Below are positions 38,560 through 45,875 of a stretch of 64,000 bases of DNA, piece after piece. The DNA is taken from positions 1 through 64,000 of the forward strand of contig NC_015172.1 in assembly GCF_000190635.1 (NCBI RefSeq), read 5' to 3'. How positions within the stretch are numbered: position 1 is the first letter of the stretch; each line of letters starts with the position of its first letter. The notes beneath the pieces were generated by a model. The model was not told where the DNA came from, ran no database searches, and saw only the letters and a list, made by a program, of their open reading frames with translations. The DNA is from Syntrophobotulus glycolicus DSM 8271. GTDB taxonomy: Bacteria; Bacillota; Desulfitobacteriia; Desulfitobacteriales; Syntrophobotulaceae. Made by a program: the position numbers and the translations under genes.

Positions 38560-38935
38560 GTGTCCACCTGTGAGGTGACCGTGTAAATTCCTTTGTTTTC
38601 TTGCCTTTTCTAAAATCCCGACCACCCTGACCGTGACAAATCCGGAATCCGACCACCTCATGGGAAAGTGCGAAAAACGCCCAGCACTGCTGGGCGAAAT
38701 GGTTGGCAGGAGGGCGCTTGCGACCACCCGCCTTTATCCTGCTCTTTTTTCGACCGTAGAGGCCGCATGAGGGTTCTGTATGCTTTGGCTGAGAAGCGGG
38801 GTTCTTACAGCTCTGCACAAAGCCCTCAAAATCGGTTGTATTCGGTTTGGCGGGTAAACCTGTCACCCAGCCCCGCAAAAGCCCACACAGGGGCGAACAG
38901 GGGGCAACGCTGGGTGACGGGGGCAGTAGGGCGGT
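38560..38935. other. candidate origin of transfer (oriT)
   Basis: The 38,539-38,938 interval upstream of the MobC-like and relaxase genes has no convincing gene. CGACCACC appears three times (38608, 38650, 38719 regions). A perfect hairpin CGCCCAGCA-CT-GCTGGGCG lies near 38678-38695, and a 10-base inverted repeat GTCACCCAGC ... GCTGGGTGAC spans about 38859-38923. Repeats and palindromes next to mobC are the usual content of oriT. The nick position is not determined. Confidence 0.45.
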
Positions 38936-38938
38936 ACG

Positions 38939-39211
38939 CTACTTCATCTCCATGCCAGAATAACCTTGGGTAGGCTCAGATTGGCAAAGTTCTGTTTCTC
39001 TTAGGCTGAAAGAGGAAAGCGGATAGAACTCCCGGTCAAACTCGCCCAAGCCGTGCTGTTTCAGAAATTCATCATTGCTGGCATTGATGCCGAGATCCTC
39101 TTTGCCGTATGAGTCAGTGCAGGCGTATATTTCCTCTATGCTGCCGTCCTCCATTCGGAGAAACATTCCGGCCTTAATCTCATTGCCGTGCTTATCAAAA
39201 TACTGCATCAT
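38939..39211 (-). CDS. hypothetical protein, 90 residues
   Basis: This small acidic protein (YFDKHGNEIKAGMFLRMEDG at the N-terminus, then IEEIYACTDSYGKEDLGINA) overlaps the stop of the DUF6103-type gene upstream by four bases and ends just at the oriT candidate. It has no signal peptide or membrane segment. Similar small beta-rich proteins are frequent in the relaxase region of Firmicutes ICEs, but I do not know a function. Confidence 0.6.
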   Translation of the reverse strand: MMQYFDKHGNEIKAGMFLRMEDGSIEEIYACTDSYGKEDLGINASNDEFLKQHGLGEFDREFYPLSSFSLRETELCQSEPTQGYSGMEMK

Positions 39212-39468
39212 TGCTCATCCGCCTGCCTCGGCTCTGCGGTCTGCCTGATTTTTTCTTTCTGTTTTTTAGACAAAGTGCTTGCCGGGGTTTCGATATCGGC
39301 ACTTTCATCGATGTATTCCCGCACATTGGCAGGGACGAATTTTTCATAAAGGCGCTGGAGCTGGTCGCAAAGCTCCTGCTCCAAGTCCGCATCTTTCTTC
39401 TCCATATAGCGTTTGACCGCTCGGAGTTTTTCGGCATCCATTTGTACGGTGATGGCTTCTTTTTTCAT
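39208..39468 (-). CDS. DUF6103-like small protein
   Basis: The 86-residue protein starts MKKEAITVQMDAEKLRAVK, continues with a helix ELCDQLQRLYEKFVP and VREYID, and ends in a polar tail. This is the pattern of the DUF6103 family in conjugative elements; the first strand-helix resembles ribbon-helix-helix DNA-binding proteins. It overlaps the next gene by four bases, so the two are coupled. A role in the relaxosome or in regulation is possible only by context. Confidence 0.6.
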   Translation of the reverse strand: MKKEAITVQMDAEKLRAVKRYMEKKDADLEQELCDQLQRLYEKFVPANVREYIDESADIETPASTLSKKQKEKIRQTAEPRQADEQ

Positions 39469-39537
39469 ATTGAGTGTCCTCCCTTGAATTTTTTATTGGT
39501 ATCAATGCCGCAAAACAGAAAGAAAAAACCAGCCTGT

Positions 39538-41046
39538 TTACGGCAAATAGTTTCTCGGATTCTTCTGCGCACCGTTCACTCTCACCTCAAAGTGCAGATG
39601 ATTTCCGGTGCTTCGCCCTGTGGAACCTACCTTTGCAACGGTTTCTCCGGCCTTTACCGTCTGCCCCTCACGGACGAGGATTTGAGAGCAGTGTCCGTAT
39701 AAAGTGACCATTCCATTCCCATGGTCAATGGTCAGATAGTAGCCGTAGCCGGTGTTTCCGTAGACCACAGTTTTCACTGTCCCCGCCTTTGCCGAGCGGA
39801 TGGCAGTTCCTTTGGAGGCGCCAAGGTCAAGGCCGGTATGTCCCGCCCATTCCCCTGTGAGGGGGTCTGTCCTGCCACCAAATTCCGAGGTCACCATGGA
39901 ACGCCAGCCGCTGCCGAGGGGAGAAATAAAGCCATCGGCAGAAGATTTTTGTGCCTCGGCGTAGGGTCTGCCGTACAGAACCTGATTGCCGGAATCGAAT
40001 AAGTCCCGGTAGACGACCTGTCCTCTGGAGGAGGAAGCGTCAACCACTTTGCCGTCACCGGCGTAGATTCCCACATGGGTGATGTTCATGAAACGGCCGT
40101 TAGGTTTATGGCTCCAGAACACCAAATCACCGGGAGCAAGACTTGATTTTGGAATGGTCAGCCCATTGTCCACGCAGTATTTTCCCTGCGCCGCAGCCGT
40201 GCCGGGAAGATTTACCCCCAGCTTTTTGTACACCCACCGCACAAGATAGCTGCAGTCGGTGTAGCTTCCTTGTCCACGCAGCTCTTGGGAGTAGGGATCA
40301 CCGAGGCGGGAAAGGCCGAGGCGGACAGCTTCAGCTCCCACCTCACCCACAGGCAAGTCAGAAAAGAAACCGTCAAGCTGGTCTGGAGTCCAACCCTCCC
40401 ACATGGTGAAATCATCATCCTCGGCCGGAGCTCCGATACCGTATAAGGCACGGTAATAGATTTCATTGGCGTTTGCCTGATCCTCATAGGTAATAGCTCT
40501 GCCTAACAATGTCCTGATGTTGTTGTAGATGGCAGGCAGAGAGGTAATGGGAACAGCCACGGTATAAGTTTCCTCCGAGGTTGTTCCGTCATCATTTTCC
40601 ACGGTGCGGGTGCGTTCCTCGTAGGTCACAAAACAGTCCACATATTTCCGGTGTTCCAGCCGGGAGGGGGACTCAGCGCCGAAAAACAGAGAATAAAAAA
40701 TAGCCTTGACCCGGTAATCGTCAAGGCTGTTGCCGTCCTCCATCTGCGAATTCACTGTGGCGATGGCTCCGTCTATGAGGGTAAAGCTGCGACGCATATC
40801 CCCGATGTATTCCCTGTAATCCGCGGGCATACTCCCCGGTATCACACCGCCATGGAAGCACAGCTCCACGGCGGTGTTGTTGTGGTTGGTGGTTCCGGAG
40901 AGCAGGGAGCAGACCAGCACGATGATTAAAATAAGCGGCGACAGGATGGCGGCAATGGTCCAGCCGATGGTCTTTCGGGTGCGTTCATCCGAAAGAGCGG
41001 CAGCGGCGGCTTTTGCAACAGCCGTAATGGTAGCGGGATCTGCCAT
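39538..41046 (-). CDS. NlpC/P60 and M23 bifunctional cell-wall hydrolase
   Basis: This 502-residue protein would open the peptidoglycan for the mating channel. After a cytoplasmic start, one membrane segment (IAAILSPLILIIVLVCSLL near residue 40) anchors it outside. An NlpC/P60 domain has the nucleophile in SYTDCSYLVRWVYKKLG near 262 and its His in ITHVGIYAG. A C-terminal M23 domain has HTGLDLGAS near 412 and HLHFEVRV near 482. Such VirB1-like proteins lie near virB4 in Gram-positive ICEs. The ATG at 41046 is preferred to an upstream start overlapping the cyclotransferase. Confidence 0.9.
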   Translation of the reverse strand: MADPATITAVAKAAAAALSDERTRKTIGWTIAAILSPLILIIVLVCSLLSGTTNHNNTAVELCFHGGVIPGSMPADYREYIGDMRRSFTLIDGAIATVNSQMEDGNSLDDYRVKAIFYSLFFGAESPSRLEHRKYVDCFVTYEERTRTVENDDGTTSEETYTVAVPITSLPAIYNNIRTLLGRAITYEDQANANEIYYRALYGIGAPAEDDDFTMWEGWTPDQLDGFFSDLPVGEVGAEAVRLGLSRLGDPYSQELRGQGSYTDCSYLVRWVYKKLGVNLPGTAAAQGKYCVDNGLTIPKSSLAPGDLVFWSHKPNGRFMNITHVGIYAGDGKVVDASSSRGQVVYRDLFDSGNQVLYGRPYAEAQKSSADGFISPLGSGWRSMVTSEFGGRTDPLTGEWAGHTGLDLGASKGTAIRSAKAGTVKTVVYGNTGYGYYLTIDHGNGMVTLYGHCSQILVREGQTVKAGETVAKVGSTGRSTGNHLHFEVRVNGAQKNPRNYLP

Positions 41047-41050
41047 GCCA

Positions 41051-41554
41051 TCACCACCATTTCTGGCTGCCAAAACCGAACAGGTTCTGCTGTTCCGGCT
41101 CCGGTTCGCTTTCCATGAGCTGCTCGGTATAATCTATCGCCTGCTCCAAAACAGCGGTATCAAAGCCCGCAGTTTTGTAACCGTCATGGATGGTATTGTA
41201 ATAATAGTCGGAGGGATAGCCCAGGCGATGCCCCGGCGTCATAACGTAGACCATGGCTGAAACAGTCTTGCCGTCCAACGGGAGGTCCATGGTTTCCTTG
41301 TCGTAAAATCTGGGAAAGCCTTCATAAATATCGAGGGCAGTCTCATCTTTCGGCGTGATCTTCCACAGCAAAACAGGAACAGAAGAACCCTCGCAAGGCT
41401 CAATGGTAGCCACCGCACCGTGCCTGCCGCCCCGAAACACAAGGGCATAATCCTTTATCTCGGAAGCCCCGACCACCTTGGCGGTGGGGCATCTCCCAGC
41501 CATCTGCGGCAGATTGAGGTTGCTGCCATAGGCAATATACAGTTTGTTTTTCAT
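41051..41554 (-). CDS. gamma-glutamylcyclotransferase-like protein
   Basis: The 167-residue protein has the GGCT fold marks: YIAYGSNLN at residue 4 (substrate loop), the glutamate region DIYEGFPRFYDKET near 76, and a following VYVMTPG strand. Enzymes of this group split gamma-glutamyl amides with release of 5-oxoproline, or have related transferase roles. It begins 11 bases after an amidoligase gene; the two are a recurring mobile-element pair, with the amidoligase making and the cyclotransferase undoing a gamma-glutamyl-type amide. The substrate is unknown. Confidence 0.82.
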   Translation of the reverse strand: MKNKLYIAYGSNLNLPQMAGRCPTAKVVGASEIKDYALVFRGGRHGAVATIEPCEGSSVPVLLWKITPKDETALDIYEGFPRFYDKETMDLPLDGKTVSAMVYVMTPGHRLGYPSDYYYNTIHDGYKTAGFDTAVLEQAIDYTEQLMESEPEPEQQNLFGFGSQKWW

Positions 41555-41564
41555 ACGATCTCCT

Positions 41565-42602
41565 TTACATTGACATAGTAAAAGCGGAGGACTGTTCATC
41601 CTCCGCTTCCAATACAGTTTCCGGCACAGCTTCTTCCGGCGGTGTCTGCTCCTGCGACCGCTCCGCTTCACGCTTTTGCCGCAGCCGTTCTTTTTGCCTT
41701 TCTGCCTGTGCCGGGTCTTTCCATGCGATGCAGCCCTCCAAGTGATCCAGCAGATGCTTACGGGCCGTTTTAAATTCATCCCCAATCATACCGAGGCGCA
41801 AAAGCCACACCCGAAAGGTATATTTTTCATTGGTGGACTGTGTTTTTGTCGGGCTTGCCGACCGCTGGTTGAGCGCCTGTGCGGTCATGGCGAGGCAGAA
41901 CTGCACATATGCTTTGACTTTTCCGGCATGGAGGTCCCCATTGAAAGCACGGAATTCCACCGTGCCTTTCTGGAACACGCTGTGCAGATTGAGACAGTGG
42001 TAGCGGCTATCGTGATAATGCTCCCGGCTGCCATCGCTGCCGTTGTACCAGATACGCTTCAGTTGGTCGAGGGTAGTGGGTTTCTGCCGGTTGATCCGCT
42101 CTAAAAAGGCAGAGTCAATCTTTTGGCAGTAGTTGGTTTCCCTGCCTCTTGAAACCTTTAATGCCTTATAGATCATATCCTCCTTGGCCGCCATGATGTT
42201 GACCAAGTTGCGGAGTTTGGGGGCATCAAAGGGGGCGGCATTGATGTGGATATGGATACCGCAGGAGGAATTCACAAATGCCCCGGCTTCCCGGAGCTTG
42301 CGCATCAATTCCTGCACAGTTTCGATATCCTGGTACTGGCAGATGGGGCTGACCATCTCTACGCTGTAGCTCCTGTCGGCGCTTACTTTTCTGCGGCCGT
42401 CTTTCTTCTGACAGTCAATACTGCCGTCACTCATGACCCTCCATTTTCGCCGCTGGCTGTCACAGGCATAATAGGCATCGTAGAAGCTGCCTTCATATTC
42501 CTTTGTCGTGCCGAAATGTTCTGCAATCACCTCGGCGGCACGGCTTCGTGTAATCCCAGTCATTTCAATTTCAATCCCGAAATTCTGACCTTGTATCTCC
42601 AT
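41565..42602 (-). CDS. putative amidoligase (glutamine synthetase-like fold)
   Basis: The 345-residue protein matches the amidoligase_2 family: FGIEIEMTGI at the N-terminus with the metal-binding Glu residues, a VEMVSP segment near 82, CGIHIHINA near 115 and GTVEFRAFNGDLH near 214. These form an ATP-dependent ligase site related to glutamine synthetase and gamma-glutamylcysteine ligase. Members are predicted to join amino acids or peptides to proteins or cell-wall material. The tail is charged and Glu-rich. It lies between VirB4-region genes and the cyclotransferase. Confidence 0.85.
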   Translation of the reverse strand: MEIQGQNFGIEIEMTGITRSRAAEVIAEHFGTTKEYEGSFYDAYYACDSQRRKWRVMSDGSIDCQKKDGRRKVSADRSYSVEMVSPICQYQDIETVQELMRKLREAGAFVNSSCGIHIHINAAPFDAPKLRNLVNIMAAKEDMIYKALKVSRGRETNYCQKIDSAFLERINRQKPTTLDQLKRIWYNGSDGSREHYHDSRYHCLNLHSVFQKGTVEFRAFNGDLHAGKVKAYVQFCLAMTAQALNQRSASPTKTQSTNEKYTFRVWLLRLGMIGDEFKTARKHLLDHLEGCIAWKDPAQAERQKERLRQKREAERSQEQTPPEEAVPETVLEAEDEQSSAFTMSM

Positions 42603-42615
42603 TTACCCACCGCCT

Positions 42616-43095
42616 TTACCACATCCTGTGCTGCAGGGTAAGGTCTTTTTCCTGTGACAGTCCCGCTGTTTCCGCAGCAGAGTTGATGAATCCGCACAGC
42701 CGTTCCCTGCGCCAGGTATCAATCAGGTACCGTCCGCATTCCTCATTGAGAGCATTGATTTTCAAGACTGTATCCCGCACACACTCCGAGATAGCGGCAG
42801 GATCACCCTCTGCGGATACGAGATCATCGATGTACTCATCCAGAATCTTTCCCATGAGGGACACATCATCCGGCGTATAATGGTAGCCCCCGGCGTAAGG
42901 GTTGGGGTATTCCTTTCCGTCCATGCAGCACCGGAGATGCTCCAAAATAGCAGGGCGTTCTTCGTGATCCGCTTTTTGGTACTTCTCCATAAAAGCTAAT
43001 ATATCCGCTTCCCGGTTCGGAGTGTAGCGGATAAAAGACAGCATATCATCGAGGATACCCGCCTTGTTTTCTTTCTGATTTTGAACTCTGTCCAT
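42616..43095 (-). CDS. hypothetical helical protein of the transfer region
   Basis: The 159-residue protein has no signal peptide, membrane segment or catalytic motif that I recognise. It reads as acidic and helical (GILDDMLSFIRYTPNREAD; KILDEYIDDLVSAEGD). The ATG at 43095 is placed well after GGGAG, whereas an earlier ATG overlaps the virB4 stop without a ribosome site. It sits between virB4 and the amidoligase, so a link to transfer is likely only by position. Confidence 0.65.
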   Translation of the reverse strand: MDRVQNQKENKAGILDDMLSFIRYTPNREADILAFMEKYQKADHEERPAILEHLRCCMDGKEYPNPYAGGYHYTPDDVSLMGKILDEYIDDLVSAEGDPAAISECVRDTVLKINALNEECGRYLIDTWRRERLCGFINSAAETAGLSQEKDLTLQHRMW

Positions 43096-43115
43096 GACTT
43101 TTTCTCCCTTCTTCA

Positions 43116-44945
43116 TTATCTGCCACCCGCCTTTCCGAACAGCTTTTCCTTGTAGGCAGGGGCATGGACCGCAAGGTTATACCGCTCTATGCCGCATTTG
43201 TAGAGGCACACACCACGCTGGGGGAAGCGGATTAGGTTGTATTCGGATTCCTCTAACTGGAGGCTGTCGATATAAAACTGTTTGTCAATGTTCCCTGCAT
43301 TAAAGAGGAAAGCGTGAGTAGGAATGGAGAACAGCGGTTTTGTCAGCTCCCTGATGCCCTCTATATTGAAGTCCTCCAAATTCTGAGAAGCCAGAATTAT
43401 CGCCGACTCCTTTTTTCTGACACGCTTCATGAAATTTCGGATATACTCAATCGCAGTCAGATTGGTCAGGAACAGATACAGCTCATCAATTGATGCGGCG
43501 GTATTTCCCCCGGTCAAGAGCTTGTCGCTCATAAAGGAAAGCACATTGAACAGCAGGGCGTTTTTCACATTCCGGCTGGCTTGCAGCAATCCTTTTACTC
43601 CGAACACAATAAAGCGGTGGTCGGTCACGTTGGTGTGGCCGTTGAAGAATTTACTTTCGGCTCCCATACACATGGAGTGGAGCCCCAGCAGGATTTCCTG
43701 CAGCAATTCCTGCGGGTAGAGCTGATAGTTACTTTTGTCATATCCCCTAAACTCATCGTCAATGAGAGCATAAAGGTCAGATAAGACAGGATAGTCTGTG
43801 GTGGCAAGGCTTCTGAAATCAGTGCGGTCGCTGATGCCAAATTTTTCGTACAGCTTGCCCAGCATGATTTCTATGGCGTCGATGTGGCGGTCGGAAAAAT
43901 CTTTATAACAGCGGAAAAAATCCTTAAGAAAGGAAATGTGTTGACTGAGCTTGGTGGACTGGCGGAATGCCTGGGGTGCGTCGGTGTCCTCCGGGCTGCC
44001 TCCTTCATCCCATGTTTTAGGCTCCAGAGGATTGATACGGTATTGCCCGCTCATCAAGTCGATGAAACAGCCGAGGTTCTCTGCGAGGTCAACATATTCA
44101 TGTTCAGGATCAAGGCACAGGACGGACTTACCCGATTCGAGGATGTTACAGAGGATGAGCTTGAGGAGATAGCTCTTGCCCTGACCGGAGTTACCGAGGA
44201 TTAAAATGTTCGCATTCGTCTTGTCATCGTCACGCTTATCGAAGTCCACAATGATATTTGAACCAAATTTATCACGGCCAAGATAGAAGCCGTGGGGATC
44301 GGTCTTGCCACTGTAATTGAACGGATAGAGGTTTGCCACCGAGCTGGCGGGTAAAACCCGTTCAAATTGGCTGCCGAACACATTCCGTCCCGCAGGGCCG
44401 ACCGACAGAAAGCCCTCCCGCTGGCGCAGTATCAGCCGGTCTACATTGAGTTTTGAGCGGACCAGCTCAGTCAAGACGTCGGTCTGGAGGAGCTTTAAAT
44501 CGTCCAAATTGTTCGCTGTCAGCTCAATAAAAACAGCGCAGTGGAGGAGCGGCTCACGGTTTCGGTGCATGGAGGACACCAGTGTGACCACATCCTGCAA
44601 ATTGCTTTCGGCGGTGACTGTCTGCTGGAGATCGTTGGTGCTGCTCTTATCCATGCGGTTTTTATTGGCTGCGTTATGGATGATTCTCTTTTCCTCTGCC
44701 GCCGTTACCTGTCTGGTGTAGATACGCAGGGTCACACCGTCCTTTTCCCCAAGATGACGCAGGATGGCCTGCTCATCGGTTGCGGTAGGGTACTCACGGA
44801 GAGCCCAGACACACCGATAGGTGTTGCCGCATATAAAATGGTCCGTATTGAACTTGATGATGCCCGGTGCGATCATGTCAAGAAAATCCTTGATTTTCGA
44901 CTCTGCCGCCCCAGCATCAGCCTTTGTTTTTTTGATTTTAGGCAT
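43116..44945 (-). CDS. virB4: VirB4/TraE-family conjugation ATPase
   Basis: VirB4 powers assembly of the type IV secretion channel. The 609-residue protein has Walker A ILGNSGQGKSYLLKLI near residue 250 and a Walker B/DE region IDELYLFLTN near 480, then ILASQNLEDFNIEGIREL near 540. The usual N-terminal VirB4 domain is shortened; the following gene upstream (45,028-45,615) looks like the missing part. A ribosome site AGGAGG lies before the ATG, inside a short inverted repeat (GGGAGGT/ACCTCCC near 44970-45010). Confidence 0.94.
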   Translation of the reverse strand: MPKIKKTKADAGAAESKIKDFLDMIAPGIIKFNTDHFICGNTYRCVWALREYPTATDEQAILRHLGEKDGVTLRIYTRQVTAAEEKRIIHNAANKNRMDKSSTNDLQQTVTAESNLQDVVTLVSSMHRNREPLLHCAVFIELTANNLDDLKLLQTDVLTELVRSKLNVDRLILRQREGFLSVGPAGRNVFGSQFERVLPASSVANLYPFNYSGKTDPHGFYLGRDKFGSNIIVDFDKRDDDKTNANILILGNSGQGKSYLLKLILCNILESGKSVLCLDPEHEYVDLAENLGCFIDLMSGQYRINPLEPKTWDEGGSPEDTDAPQAFRQSTKLSQHISFLKDFFRCYKDFSDRHIDAIEIMLGKLYEKFGISDRTDFRSLATTDYPVLSDLYALIDDEFRGYDKSNYQLYPQELLQEILLGLHSMCMGAESKFFNGHTNVTDHRFIVFGVKGLLQASRNVKNALLFNVLSFMSDKLLTGGNTAASIDELYLFLTNLTAIEYIRNFMKRVRKKESAIILASQNLEDFNIEGIRELTKPLFSIPTHAFLFNAGNIDKQFYIDSLQLEESEYNLIRFPQRGVCLYKCGIERYNLAVHAPAYKEKLFGKAGGR

Positions 44946-45027
44946 GAAAAAATACCTCCTGTCCAGCCGTGGGAGGTTCCATGCCTTTTGGCCGCAAGGT
45001 ACCTCCCTACGGCCTATTGAATTTTAC

Positions 45028-45615
45028 TTATTCTCCGAGAATCACCCAGCGCTCGCCGTCATAATCCTCATACATCTTAGTAGTGACATTTTGCTCATAG
45101 TAGACTCCAAGCAGACGCTTGGTATCGGCTTCACCGGCTCTGCGCGCAGTAAAGCCCTGATCCTTGAGGCTCTTTTCGATACGGGAGAGGTAGGGGCCTA
45201 CGTCCTTTTCTTTTTCTCCACGCAGGCGGATGATGATTAAAAATTCCCGCGCTGTTGCCATCTGCACTTGCATACGGTCAAGGGCGGTCATGTCCTGTGC
45301 CAGCAGCTTTCGGATGACAGGATTCTGCTCGGCATCCATCCTGGCTTTCAGATAGCTCTTGTTGCCCTCAAAGTTTTCACGGCTGTTAAGGCACAGCATT
45401 TCAATATCCGAGATGCCTTTCAGCACATTCATAAGAGCATAAATCCTTGCCCCGATGCTGGAATCGGACAGGACGCTGATGTTGGTGGGTTTAACCATAA
45501 AAAACACCAGCTCACCATGGGGAGTCACAAGGCTGTGGCCTGTGATGTCCTCGATGCCGATGAGCTGGCGGGTGGAGGCTTTCTCCCTTGCCTCCTGTTT
45601 CCTTTTTCTGTTCAT
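45028..45615 (-). CDS. VirB4 N-terminal-domain-like protein
   Basis: The 195-residue protein starts with a basic segment (RKRKQEAREKAS), then GHSLVTPHGELVFFMVKPTN and a region YALMNVLKGISDIEMLCLNS, the strand-helix pattern of the N-terminal domain of VirB4/TrbE ATPases. It has no P-loop. Many Gram-positive ICEs encode this domain apart from the ATPase, between prgI and virB4, as here. The ATG at 45615 fits a GGAGGG ribosome site better than the upstream starts. The assignment is by fold pattern and position. Confidence 0.7.
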   Translation of the reverse strand: MNRKRKQEAREKASTRQLIGIEDITGHSLVTPHGELVFFMVKPTNISVLSDSSIGARIYALMNVLKGISDIEMLCLNSRENFEGNKSYLKARMDAEQNPVIRKLLAQDMTALDRMQVQMATAREFLIIIRLRGEKEKDVGPYLSRIEKSLKDQGFTARRAGEADTKRLLGVYYEQNVTTKMYEDYDGERWVILGE

Positions 45616-45617
45616 AT

Positions 45618-45875
45618 TCATGCCCTCCATTCATAGGATTGTTGCTTGCCGAAGAAGAAAGCGGCGGCATAGCGGATAAAATCGAGGATACTCACGTCCT
45701 CAAAACGTATGGATAAAAAGGCATAGAGCGCCGTCAGGACGATGGGCGGCAGCCAGCCGAGCTGGGAAAGGGCAAAGACAGAAATCAGACATCCGACGCC
45801 GATGATTCCAATATCCCGTAGCTCCCATAGCCACAGGGTAGCCTTTGACTTTAAGTTGTCGGGGTAGATATACAT
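45618..45875 (-). CDS. prgI: PrgI/VirB3-like membrane protein
   Basis: The 85-residue protein has the PrgI family start MYIYPDNLKSKATLWLWELR and two adjacent hydrophobic segments (DIGIIGVGCLISVFALSQLG and PPIVLTALYAFLSI), with a C-terminal DFIRYAAAFFFGKQQSYEW. PrgI takes the VirB3 position and recruits VirB4 to the membrane. It overlaps the end of the methyltransferase gene by 25 bases and the VirB4-like gene follows after two bases. Confidence 0.9.
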   Translation of the reverse strand: MYIYPDNLKSKATLWLWELRDIGIIGVGCLISVFALSQLGWLPPIVLTALYAFLSIRFEDVSILDFIRYAAAFFFGKQQSYEWRA

